Positions 15,008 through 21,680 of a stretch of 29,713 bases of DNA are shown here, piece after piece. This DNA comes from a virus. The translations under genes and the position numbers were made by a program. The notes under the pieces were generated by a model that was given only the letters and a program-made list of their open reading frames with translations, made no database searches and was not told the DNA's origin. Location of the stretch: the IMG/VR virus record IMGVR_UViG_3300008012_000115, positions 1 to 29,713 of that record. The stretch is one strand, 5' to 3'. The stretch's first letter is position 1. Each line of letters begins with the position of its first letter.

Positions 15008-15047
15008 GGCCAAAACCACTGCGGCGCAATGCTTCTGGTGGTTGGCC
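15008..15047 (+). ncRNA. candidate structured RNA hairpin
   Basis: GGCC (15008-15011) and AACCAC (15014-15019) pair with GTGGTT (15038-15043) and GGCC (15044-15047), a 10-bp stem with a 2-A bulge and an 18-nt loop. An AGCAT upstream could pair with ATGCT in the loop, a possible pseudoknot. It sits in the non-coding gap before the HNH gene. It could equally be a DNA-level palindrome. Confidence 0.3.
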
Positions 15048-15211
15048 TTCCAAAAACAATTTCAAGACCGGCTTTTTACTTAGACGTATAGGACGGGGGT
15101 CTAGGTGATTGTGAGATAAAAAATGAACGCACAATGTCCTAGGCCCCTCTTCTATAGAAAGAAGTAAAAAGGGCATCCTGAAATCATGTTTGGTGGGCCA
15201 AAGAAGAACCG

Positions 15212-15240
15212 TTGACACGGCTGGGTTCTCTCGGTACCGT
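15212..15240 (+). promoter_or_regulatory. sigma70-type promoter of the HNH gene
   Basis: TTGACA (15212-15217), a 17-bp spacer and TACCGT (15235-15240). It places a transcription start near 15247 and the ATG at 15266. The TTG that could be read as an upstream start codon is therefore better explained as the -35 element. Confidence 0.6.
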
Positions 15241-15265
15241 GCGGCTCTATGGCGGAATCCCCCTA

Positions 15266-16408
15266 ATGAAAACCCTGGAATTCTTCCTCGACAAGGGTTT
15301 GATCGCTCCTGACGTGGTGGTGTTCGCCAAGGCCTTTCAGGTTCTTATGAAAATGAAGGGCAAAACCTCTTGCTGGGACCTGAACCAATCGCGGCACAGC
15401 ATCTTCTCGGGGTTCGTCAACAGCAAACGAAACCACCTTTACTACAAAACTCTGGACGCCAGGCCCCTGTTGTTGGCAATGATTGGTCAGTTTCCTGATG
15501 AGAAGAATAATGTGATCGTCAGAAGGCACACTTGTGCTTGCAAGTACTGCCTGAATCCATCGCATTACTACTACGGAACGATGGCCGATGTACGTCTCGA
15601 AACGAATCAAAGGAAGGGCGATGCCTTAACTCCCGAACTTCTTGCTGAGATCAGATCAGTAGATAAACACCTTTCAAATAAAGAAGTTGCCCGCGCTTTT
15701 AATCTTTCATACCAAAGGGTAAGAAAAATCCGTAGGTCTTACACCTTTGACGGGATGCAGGAAGCACAGAACAGCACTAACCTCGGTGAGGGTTGGAGCG
15801 TCTTCAATACCGTTCTCCAAACGGTCGCTTCCAATCACCCTGAAGAGGTTCGCCGCTACGAGCTTGACTTCCACATGGCTAACGAAAAGGAATGCCCCTG
15901 GCATCGAAACGGAACAACTGAGCACAAAGGTCGTTTCGGCCACATGGGAGAGTGTCTGGACTGCCTAGAAGAGCTCAAGCAGGGCAAATGCACCGTAGAC
16001 GTCACCCAGTTCGACTATCGCTGGTACTGGACCGTTAAGCGTTTCTGGGACCAAGTTGACATACGTGGTGAGGACGAGTGTTGGCCGTGGTTAGGAGCCA
16101 CAAAAAAGGGTGGGACAGAGTCAGTCGCTTACTGCCCATCTCCGGTCCACTCTGGAGCTACACAATCTGCAATGCGTGTTGCCTTCTGGTTGAGCCGGGG
16201 ATTTGTAGGTAAGTACAGGATTCACACAAGAAAGACTTGCGAAAAATTTTGCTGTAATCCACTGCATCTAGAAGCTCGTGGACTTGACGATGTTCCTATC
16301 CCTTCTAAAATTGAGGACATTCAGCTGAATTATGTCAACATCTTCGAGCACTTCAAAAAAGCCAACGACCAAGTCGGCGGAGATAGTTCCGAGTCACTAT
16401 CACCTTGA
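15266..16408 (+). CDS. double HNH (HNH_3-like) endonuclease with helix-turn-helix
   Basis: A 380-residue putative free-standing homing endonuclease. Two related Cys/His modules are visible: HTCACKYCLNPSHYYYG (residues 88-104) and RIHTRKTCEKFCCNPLHL (318-335). The CxNPxH pattern is typical of HNH_3 nucleases. Between them is an HTH (SNKEVARAFNLSYQRVRKI, about 137-155) and a Cys/His cluster (C210, H213, H220, C230, C233). ECWPWLGA (271-278) and RVAFWLSRG are also family features. Such enzymes cut DNA to copy themselves into related phages. An upstream TTG start is rejected because it is the -35 element. It overlaps the next gene by 77 nt. Confidence 0.8.
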   Translation: MKTLEFFLDKGLIAPDVVVFAKAFQVLMKMKGKTSCWDLNQSRHSIFSGFVNSKRNHLYYKTLDARPLLLAMIGQFPDEKNNVIVRRHTCACKYCLNPSHYYYGTMADVRLETNQRKGDALTPELLAEIRSVDKHLSNKEVARAFNLSYQRVRKIRRSYTFDGMQEAQNSTNLGEGWSVFNTVLQTVASNHPEEVRRYELDFHMANEKECPWHRNGTTEHKGRFGHMGECLDCLEELKQGKCTVDVTQFDYRWYWTVKRFWDQVDIRGEDECWPWLGATKKGGTESVAYCPSPVHSGATQSAMRVAFWLSRGFVGKYRIHTRKTCEKFCCNPLHLEARGLDDVPIPSKIEDIQLNYVNIFEHFKKANDQVGGDSSESLSP

Positions 16409-16685
16409 TCCTTCAACGCGCAAATGGTGCGCTTGTGTAAAAATTGGGGGCGATGTTTATTGGGGTGTTGAGTGGCAGGAAGATTTCGGGGAAGCTGACT
16501 CTGATCTTCGCTGCATGATCAACAACCTTAATTACGAACTGATCGACACAATGGCTGACGAAGGGTTCTATCCTGAGCGGGCTATAATGAATGAAGAAAA
16601 ATATCAACAATCTGGAAGAACCAACGGTCTCTTCAACGGATTAATGAACGAAAATGTCGAGATTCCTGACGACAATCCCGAGTAA
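16332..16685 (+). CDS. hypothetical protein overlapping the HNH gene
   Basis: A 117-residue protein starting MSTSSSTSKKPTTKSAEIVP, then a beta-like segment (HYHLDPSTRKWCACVKIGGD) and YELIDTMADEGFYPERAIMN. It overlaps the HNH gene by 77 nt, unusually long here, so its first ~25 low-complexity residues may be an artefact, though no later ATG fits well. It overlaps the following gene by 32 nt. No family recognised. Confidence 0.55.
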   Translation: MSTSSSTSKKPTTKSAEIVPSHYHLDPSTRKWCACVKIGGDVYWGVEWQEDFGEADSDLRCMINNLNYELIDTMADEGFYPERAIMNEEKYQQSGRTNGLFNGLMNENVEIPDDNPE

Positions 16686-17319
16686 TTCCGGCTTTGTAAA
16701 TTTTGGAACTGTTCAGTCTTATCCCACTGGAGGTACAGGGCCAACAGCTTACGGCCCTACCTCATACTTTGGTTCTGATCCACGCCCTGCGGAGCCTGGA
16801 GACAGCCTTCATACTGCTATTGATCTGGGCGATTTCTCTTCTCCATTTCGTTCGCTCACATTAAACAATTCTCATGGCGGTCTGTCTCGCAAACAAACCA
16901 CTTTTTATAAAATAAAAATCAATCGGCCTAGATCCATACAGTTTACTCAAGGCTTCAGTCAGTTCAGTTACGAAAATAAAACAAACCGCAATACACTGAT
17001 TGCTTTTTACAAGCTGGAGGATGATGGTAGGCGAACAGAACTACCAATTAATGACGAGGGCTATGCATCGCCCGTCAGTTCGATTGATTATAATGAAGAG
17101 AATCTATCTATCAAAGACTATCCAACAACAGTTTTAGAAAAAGGCGAATACCTGTTTCTAATCACTAATGACATTAGATATCTCGAAACGAATTACTTAA
17201 TAACCGTCAATGTCAATGTTATTGACTGGCGTTTCGTAGACGAAACAGTCTTTGATAGCCTTAATTTTGGGTTAGTAACAGAAGGAACAGCTGATTCCCT
17301 TGATTTCGGATCTGTTTAG
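16654..17319 (+). CDS. beta-rich protein, possibly PPC-like, with NFG repeats
   Basis: A 221-residue protein. Its core (LGDFSSPFRSLTLNNSHGGL, TTFYKIKINRPRSIQF, EKGEYLFLITNDIRYLETN) resembles bacterial pre-peptidase C-terminal (PPC) beta-sandwich domains found on secreted and surface proteins. Short repeats flank it: VNFGTV near the N-terminus, LNFGLV and LDFGSV at the end. It begins at an ATG inside the preceding gene (32-nt overlap) and converges on a leftward virion-like gene with a 4-nt overlap. Structural or adhesive function is inferred; the rightward orientation among replication-side genes is unusual for that. Confidence 0.5.
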   Translation: MSRFLTTIPSNSGFVNFGTVQSYPTGGTGPTAYGPTSYFGSDPRPAEPGDSLHTAIDLGDFSSPFRSLTLNNSHGGLSRKQTTFYKIKINRPRSIQFTQGFSQFSYENKTNRNTLIAFYKLEDDGRRTELPINDEGYASPVSSIDYNEENLSIKDYPTTVLEKGEYLFLITNDIRYLETNYLITVNVNVIDWRFVDETVFDSLNFGLVTEGTADSLDFGSV

Positions 17320-17867
17320 GCCTTCTCTCCTTTGAGCTCACCTAAGTGCTTGAGAGCATAAGTTTCATCCTTAACTTTTGCCCATTCAGGGTCAAACTTT
17401 TCGGGGTCCACAAACGAAGGATCTTGAGTGCCTTTAGCTTTCTGCGCTTTAGCAACATCAAATGCCTTCTGCATCACATCAAATCTCTGTTTTGCTGCAT
17501 CTGCCGCGAAATTTTTCGGTGCAGCCGTTCCAGTACCGGATGGTTTAGTGAAGGTAGGACGTTCCTGCTGGTCCATAAAGACAGGCATGAAACCCCTTTC
17601 CTGACGAGAAGCCGGCTGTACAGATGCCAAATATGCAGCCGACTCCTGCAGATTACGAGCTGCTGAGCGCTCCGCCATAGAAGCAGAATCGAGCCCTTCT
17701 AATTTCCTTGCTTCTTGAAATCCTTTGATCTGCTCATCCAAACGCTTTCCTGCCGCAGCCAAATCCTGGTAAGAACGCTGGGGATTATTCTGTACAAAAA
17801 GATCGTCTGCCGTATTAGCCGGCATCGTGATTACTGGTGCAGGCATTGGCGCGGGCTTACTACCCAT
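17316..17867 (-). CDS. putative virion/internal protein
   Basis: A 183-residue protein opening MGSKPAPMPAPVITMPANTA, then a helical, Ala/Gln/Lys-rich body (LAAAGKRLDEQIKGFQEARK) and FDVMQKAFDVAKAQKAKGTQ near the C-terminus. Pro-rich start and long helices resemble small internal virion or scaffold-associated proteins of cyanophages, but I recognise no domain. It is a single leftward gene flanked by rightward ones, converging with the beta-rich gene and diverging from 17923. A TAGAAT box lies about 29 nt upstream. Confidence 0.55.
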   Translation of the reverse strand: MGSKPAPMPAPVITMPANTADDLFVQNNPQRSYQDLAAAGKRLDEQIKGFQEARKLEGLDSASMAERSAARNLQESAAYLASVQPASRQERGFMPVFMDQQERPTFTKPSGTGTAAPKNFAADAAKQRFDVMQKAFDVAKAQKAKGTQDPSFVDPEKFDPEWAKVKDETYALKHLGELKGEKA

Positions 17868-17922
17868 TGTTTTATTTCAACTTAATTTCTATACTGATTC
17901 TATCTGTCACAAACCCGTACAA

Positions 17923-18324
17923 ATGTTGGGCACCATAGAACCCGACGGGGGCAAGAATCAGGACGAGCAGCAACTCTGCATAGGTGATAGAACGGCGCAT
18001 GGTAAAAAATACCCTTATATTGAAGAGTTTAGCGAACTGATCCAAGATCTGTCCATGCGTGAGCTGGAGGATCTAATGACAAATCAACAGAAAGCACTGG
18101 CCAAAGCAATTTGGGAGGCTGAAAATTACGGTGGCTGCATCGAGAAAGCAAAAAAACGTCTATCAGAAACACATGGACCTCAGTGGTTTAAAACGGTTCG
18201 TTTCAAAGACCATTTTGCTTTGATCAGGGAATACTACGAGTTGGTTTTAATTCTGGATCATCAAAGACAATGGGACGGGTATAAAAAAGTCGCTAAGCTT
18301 AATCAAGAAAATGGCCTCTCATGA
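17923..18324 (+). CDS. hypothetical helical protein
   Basis: A 133-residue protein starting MLGTIEPDGGKNQDEQQL. A longer in-frame reading from 17827 would overlap the divergent gene, so the ATG at 17923 is preferred. It has a helical coiled-coil-like centre (IQDLSMRELEDLMTNQQKAL) and REYYELVLILDHQRQWDG near the end. TGA/ATG overlap (4 nt) couples it to the next gene. No family recognised. Confidence 0.6.
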   Translation: MLGTIEPDGGKNQDEQQLCIGDRTAHGKKYPYIEEFSELIQDLSMRELEDLMTNQQKALAKAIWEAENYGGCIEKAKKRLSETHGPQWFKTVRFKDHFALIREYYELVLILDHQRQWDGYKKVAKLNQENGLS

Positions 18325-18917
18325 ATTCCGTTCCTGATGAGGATTGGCTAGACGTCTTAGATAGAACGGATTTCGAGCCTGATTCCTCCTCGAGTAATTC
18401 ATATCAAAGCTACCGGTTTGTAGATCTCGACATCGCTTCAGTGACGATCGAGAACTATAAAGAGCTTCTGGTGACGTCTCTGGCAGAACAGGTCGAGATG
18501 TTCATACCCCCCTCAGGCAGCTTTGAGACACCCGACTTGCGTCGATACCTGGAGTTGGTCTGTGGCTACGAAACAAGCACGTCAGACCTTGTTCTTGGTC
18601 TATCTCTGGCAGATCAAATTCGCATCACCTTTAGTGATATGAAGATCAGTACGATCTGTGATCGATATCCCGACATCAACCTCGCTGAGAAAAGACGTTA
18701 CCGGTGTGTGGCTGAATATCTGATTAGGCAGGGGGAACTGACCAAGCTACGTGACGAAAACGGTAAACTCATCAAAAAGATCGGCAACATGCAAAAGGCT
18801 GTTGTGTTGTATAAACCGCTCCCTAAGTTACTGGAAACCCTAAAGAAATCAGGATTAAGTCATTTTATAAAACTTACTGAAGAAAAAAAGCAAGAACAAG
18901 TTCCTAAGTCTTGCTAA
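18321..18917 (+). CDS. hypothetical protein
   Basis: A 198-residue protein starting MNSVPDEDWLDVLDRTDF. A Ser-rich linker (SSSSNSYQSYRF) precedes a mostly helical domain; near DMKISTICDRYPDINLAEKR and RCVAEYLIRQGELTKLRDEN it could hold an HTH-like pair of helices. The Lys-rich C-terminus ends VPKSC. It lies in a rightward unit leading to the methyltransferase-like gene. No family recognised. Confidence 0.6.
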   Translation: MNSVPDEDWLDVLDRTDFEPDSSSSNSYQSYRFVDLDIASVTIENYKELLVTSLAEQVEMFIPPSGSFETPDLRRYLELVCGYETSTSDLVLGLSLADQIRITFSDMKISTICDRYPDINLAEKRRYRCVAEYLIRQGELTKLRDENGKLIKKIGNMQKAVVLYKPLPKLLETLKKSGLSHFIKLTEEKKQEQVPKSC

Positions 18918-18939
18918 TATTGAGCATCTGGAGAATCTT

Positions 18940-19338
18940 ATGTCGAGCCGCCGTAACAAACTTCTGAAGCGCCTAATGGCCAACACCACTGGCGAAACAG
19001 AAGAAAAATTGATGAAGCTTACGATCGAGCGAATTTGCGCCGACATGTGCGAGCACTATACAAAATTCTACACATTTGAAGGCCCTGGGGTCATGGTCTT
19101 TAAGCCCGGTGCCGACGAGAAAGATAGTATGTTCTATCTCCCGGTTGATGCTTTGATCACAGCTTTAGAGGACAACAAAGATCAAGAAAGTATTTCGGAG
19201 GTCCTCAGAGGAGCAATCCGTCGTGCTGAGCAGATCGACCCCATGAAAGAGTCACTGTTTCTAATTCAAGATGAGAATGAGCTTGCACTCGTTCATTACA
19301 AGAACGAAGATATCAACAGTGAGTTCCTCATGATGTGA
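18940..19338 (+). CDS. hypothetical protein of cyanophage type
   Basis: A 132-residue protein with a clear GGAG 7 nt before its ATG. Segments MCEHYTKFYTFEGPGVMVFK and MFYLPVDALITALEDN are well ordered; together with the C-terminal LFLIQDENELALVHYKNEDI they suggest a small alpha/beta fold. From memory, similar proteins occur unnamed in marine cyanophages. Its TGA overlaps the GTG of the methyltransferase-like gene (GTGA), implying coupling. Confidence 0.6.
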   Translation: MSSRRNKLLKRLMANTTGETEEKLMKLTIERICADMCEHYTKFYTFEGPGVMVFKPGADEKDSMFYLPVDALITALEDNKDQESISEVLRGAIRRAEQIDPMKESLFLIQDENELALVHYKNEDINSEFLMM

Positions 19339-19958
19339 CGGGCAAGCGTAGCTGGAAACAACTTCGACACCTTGTCGGCAAAATCCACCATGTCAAAGAC
19401 GATTGGTTAACTCCAATGGAGTACTTACCTCTCATTTATGACGTGTTGGGTGAGATTGATCTTGATCCGTGCTCCACACACGACGCGAATCAACAGTTCT
19501 TACAAGCCAAAAAAATATATACGCTCGGCGACGACGGCCTGAACATGGAAGAACCATGGAAGGGTAAGACTTATTTGTTCCCACCTACGTATGGCAGGTG
19601 TTCTTTTAGCAAAAAGCGAGGCACATGGCGGTGGAGTGCTCGAGGTGGTTCTCACGGCAGCACTCCGTCAGTGATATGGTTTCGACGTCTATTACGGGAA
19701 TGGAAACTCAGGAACATACCTGAGGCGATTTTTTATACTGTGTACCCTGAAATGCTTCGGATATGCCCTGAAATGTGGGATTTTCCAGTCTGCTTTCCAA
19801 AAGACAGGGCACGCCTTATACATGGTGGTAAATATTTCACCCAGAAACAACCGATGTACTGGGGATACTTTGTGTATTTACCGAAAATGGAATACGGTTT
19901 TAACCAAACCGATCGCTTTGTCGAGGTGTTTTCAAAGCTAGGGCGAGTTATCACCTAG
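19335..19958 (+). CDS. Dam-family (phage N6-adenine) methyltransferase homologue with altered catalytic motif
   Basis: A 207-residue protein starting at GTG. DDWLTP (22-27) and IDLDPCSTHDANQQF (41-55) match the phage Dam-type family opening, and ARLIHGGKYF plus PMYWGYFVYLP match its C-terminal strands. Active members have [DN]PPY after W-x-G-x-x-(Y/F); here the segment reads W-K-G-K-T-Y-L-F-P-P-T-Y (FPPTY at 82-86), followed by an Arg/Ser/Gly-rich insertion (GRCSFSKKRGTWRWSARGG). It may be catalytically inactive or act on a different substrate. It would bind SAM and DNA if functional. It overlaps the upstream gene by 4 nt and the leftward gene by 8 nt. Confidence 0.65.
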   Translation: MTGKRSWKQLRHLVGKIHHVKDDWLTPMEYLPLIYDVLGEIDLDPCSTHDANQQFLQAKKIYTLGDDGLNMEEPWKGKTYLFPPTYGRCSFSKKRGTWRWSARGGSHGSTPSVIWFRRLLREWKLRNIPEAIFYTVYPEMLRICPEMWDFPVCFPKDRARLIHGGKYFTQKQPMYWGYFVYLPKMEYGFNQTDRFVEVFSKLGRVIT

Positions 19959-20211
19959 CTCGGAAGCTGTTCCTAAACCCAATAGTGGCGCTAGGGAAAG
20001 ACCCACCGACGTTCACAATAAAACGACCCTCTTGAGCGCGTTCTGAGCTTAGGTTGGGTTCCTGTTGCGCCCTCTTTCTAGCCGTAAAACTGGCTAAGAA
20101 ATTCTTTGCTGCCTCATTGTCAGTAGCCGAGATGGGCTGACCTGCTCTTTCGGTGTAAGTTCCTGCACGACGATTATCAATATCGTATGCTTGGCTTAGT
20201 TGGTCGTTCAT
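19951..20211 (-). CDS. small putative virion protein with FLASF motif
   Basis: An 86-residue protein from ATG 20211 (an in-frame TTG at 20214 is less likely), starting MNDQLSQAYDIDNRRAGTYT. It has AAKNFLASFTARK (FLASF about 38-42), like the FLASY of 13681-14082, then a basic, Gly/Ser/Phe-rich end. A TTAGAATA box ends 5 nt before the start, so a transcript from it would be nearly leaderless; alternatively it is read through from the leftward cluster. Only 12 nt separate it from the divergent ATG at 20224. Confidence 0.55.
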   Translation of the reverse strand: MNDQLSQAYDIDNRRAGTYTERAGQPISATDNEAAKNFLASFTARKRAQQEPNLSSERAQEGRFIVNVGGSFPSATIGFRNSFRAR

Positions 20212-20216
20212 CAAAC

Positions 20217-20224
20217 TATTCTAA
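20217..20224 (-). promoter_or_regulatory. candidate late promoter box (TTAGAATA) of 19951-20211
   Basis: TTAGAATA on the minus strand, ending 5 nt before the leftward ATG. The box fills most of the 12-nt divergent gap and touches the rightward start codon. The short distance would give a leaderless or nearly leaderless mRNA, so its use is less certain than for the boxes at 6441, 21918 and 29631. Confidence 0.3.
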
Positions 20225-20511
20225 TGACCCTCACAGATACCCAAGTACAAATCAGCAGCATATGCGACGACATTAAGGAGTTGCTTCTTTACAAAAACAA
20301 GAAGTATGGAAACTCTGCGCTCGAACCGATGCGTGTTTTCAGTAAATCAGATGATGTAGAACAAATTCTTGTTCGTATTGACGACAAACTGAACAGAATC
20401 AAGCACGGTGCAGGCCTTCTCGCAGCTGACGAGGATGTAATTGTGGACTTGATTGGGTATTTGGTGCTGCTTAAAATAGCTTTAAAGCGCAAATCAAATG
20501 ATGGAGTATGA
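20224..20511 (+). CDS. Nmad1/DUF1599-like protein
   Basis: A 95-residue helical protein starting MTLTDTQVQISSICDDIKEL. The pattern KNKKYGNSALEPMRVFSK, then QILVRIDDKLNRIKHG, then DLIGYLVLLKIAL resembles the Nmad1/DUF1599 family (nucleotide modification associated domain), which occurs in phages and is thought to act on modified nucleotides, perhaps as a MazG-like fold. The ATG at 20224 is preferred to an upstream in-frame GTG at 20200. It is close to the methyltransferase-like gene, which fits a nucleotide-related role but does not prove it. It overlaps the next small gene by 14 nt. Confidence 0.65.
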   Translation: MTLTDTQVQISSICDDIKELLLYKNKKYGNSALEPMRVFSKSDDVEQILVRIDDKLNRIKHGAGLLAADEDVIVDLIGYLVLLKIALKRKSNDGV

Positions 20512-20659
20512 AGAATTTATCGAATGTTACGATTACAACCTTCAGCTTTTAGACGCTATTGATCTTCTGAAACACTTCTCTCCTGAGGCTTTGGAGACCC
20601 TAAACCAGTTGGATTTTGGGACCAAAGTCGATAAAAGCGACGAATCACATGACCAGTAG
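20498..20659 (+). CDS. small acidic hypothetical protein
   Basis: A 53-residue protein starting at tandem ATGs (20498 or 20501), MMEYEEFIECYDYNLQLLDA, ending SDESHDQ. It is acidic and helical. It overlaps the Nmad1-like gene by 14 nt and runs 104 nt antisense into the 3' end of the lysozyme-like gene. It has better protein character than most antisense frames here, but the overlap lowers confidence. Confidence 0.45.
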   Translation: MMEYEEFIECYDYNLQLLDAIDLLKHFSPEALETLNQLDFGTKVDKSDESHDQ

Positions 20660-21305
20660 GATCCCATTCACTGAGTTTCTTTTCTAGATATTCGACTGCT
20701 TTTACTTGATTGGGGGCGCCTGTGTAGGTATCTGGAAGGTTGAGAAGACAAACAGGGGTATGACACTTGTGTTTTGTAAAAGTCGGGATCTTCTTGTCAG
20801 CCGACAAAAATAGATTTAACTCGGCACGTCTTCGATCACGCATGCCGTCTCCCCCCGAAAGCCAATATTTGTTGATGTATGGGCTCCACTCTTTGATTAT
20901 TTCTGTCTTAGACGCATGGCTATTGATCAGTTCTAACAGTCGAGAGTTTTTAAAAGCAAGCAAACCGATGCTGTGAGCAAAGCTAAGAACTGCTCCTTTA
21001 CGTGATCTATTAAGAGGTGCATAAACATACTCTGAAACTTGACATGAAAAAATCTTAAGGTCCTCTATAAGCTGTGAGTCAACTTCCTCTTGTGTTGCTT
21101 TGTCATACATACCGATGCGCCTGTTCCAAAGGCTAATACTGCCATAACCGATTCGGTAATCGGATTCACCATAATCTTTATATGAACCAAAAAGCCCCAT
21201 ACCTAAAGAGGTACGAGGCTTTGTATGTAGTTTGATTAGTTGAATTCCTGCTTCCGTAAGAAAAGGAAACTCTTTCCAAGTCCGCTGTTTCTTACGGGAT
21301 CTCAA
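20556..21305 (-). CDS. lysozyme-like endolysin of cyanophage type
   Basis: A 249-residue protein from a TTG start overlapping the upstream gene by 14 nt. The fold resembles phage lysozyme (GH24): LTEAGIQLIKLH, SYKDYG...RIGYGS (41-56), then PLNRSRKGAVLSFAHSIGLL and LLELINSH. Asp44 aligns with T4 lysozyme Asp20, but the catalytic Glu11 and Thr26 positions appear as His/Thr and Arg51. From memory, similar proteins with this C-terminal extension (GAPNQVKAVEYLEKKLSEWD) are conserved in cyanophages as lysozyme. It probably cuts peptidoglycan, but the altered site leaves this open. It lies near the NblA gene in a leftward block. Confidence 0.65.
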   Translation of the reverse strand: MRSRKKQRTWKEFPFLTEAGIQLIKLHTKPRTSLGMGLFGSYKDYGESDYRIGYGSISLWNRRIGMYDKATQEEVDSQLIEDLKIFSCQVSEYVYAPLNRSRKGAVLSFAHSIGLLAFKNSRLLELINSHASKTEIIKEWSPYINKYWLSGGDGMRDRRRAELNLFLSADKKIPTFTKHKCHTPVCLLNLPDTYTGAPNQVKAVEYLEKKLSEWDPTGHVIRRFYRLWSQNPTGLGSPKPQERSVSEDQ

Positions 21306-21675
21306 CTAAGATGTCGTAGCTGATCTCAGAATAGCCATCAAGAGTCAACTGCACAAGATAGTTTTTAGATGCATCGGTTACGTTTACAGCAATGGCACCG
21401 GCTCCTTTGCCAGCCGTCGCAACATTAAAAGATTTTTGATAGCCAGTTGGAGCTGATGCTGCGGTGTAGGAGTCATCCTGGAAAATCTCCATGCTGACAA
21501 TACCCGTAGAACGCAACAGCTTGACGATGTGGTTCCCTGTGCCGGCAGGATTGATCTCAAAACTGCGGATGTTTAGACCACGGTCAATGCCGGCTCCAGG
21601 TCCTTTGTAAGTGATTTCAGAACCTGTATCCACGTTGAAGGTATCAAGCGTACCGTGAATAATGCGATCAGCCAT
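21292..21675 (-). CDS. putative small virion protein
   Basis: A 127-residue beta-rich protein starting MADRIIHGTLDTFNVDTGSE, with Thr/Ser/Gly-rich strands (LRSTGIVSMEIFQDDSYTAA) and a strand-like end YSEISYDILVEIP. The composition is like capsid-decoration or tail-tip proteins. It lies between NblA (5-nt gap) and the lysozyme-like gene (14-nt overlap) in one leftward unit. No Shine-Dalgarno is visible before the ATG. No family recognised. Confidence 0.55.
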   Translation of the reverse strand: MADRIIHGTLDTFNVDTGSEITYKGPGAGIDRGLNIRSFEINPAGTGNHIVKLLRSTGIVSMEIFQDDSYTAASAPTGYQKSFNVATAGKGAGAIAVNVTDASKNYLVQLTLDGYSEISYDILVEIP

Positions 21676-21680
21676 GGTAT

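Larger units (their letters stand above)
14949..15265. other. 317-nt gap before the HNH gene
   Basis: No rightward gene is convincing here. A leftward reading frame crosses it (about 14808-15218), but it also runs antisense through the 60-residue gene and has poor protein character. The gap holds a long hairpin at 15008-15047, two similar segments (GCTTCT followed by GGCC), and the sigma70-like promoter at 15212-15240. It may encode a structured RNA or be a mobile-element remnant linked to the HNH gene. Confidence 0.4.

Noticed and set aside
14808-15218. Leftward open frame of about 136 codons across the gap before the HNH gene
   Set aside because: It runs antisense through the 60-residue gene at 14766-14948, its start has no ribosome binding site and overlaps a sigma70-like promoter, and the sequence has poor protein character. 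Kept only as a possible alternative for the gap.
15212-15265. TTG start for the HNH gene
   Set aside because: The TTG is part of a TTGACA -35 hexamer with TACCGT 17 bp downstream, so the ATG at 15266 is the better start.
14949-16408. IscB/HEARO (OMEGA) RNA plus nuclease system
   Set aside because: The gene has HNH_3-like modules but no RuvC-type segments or bridge helix, and the hairpin alone does not match the known RNA. The structured gap remains unexplained.
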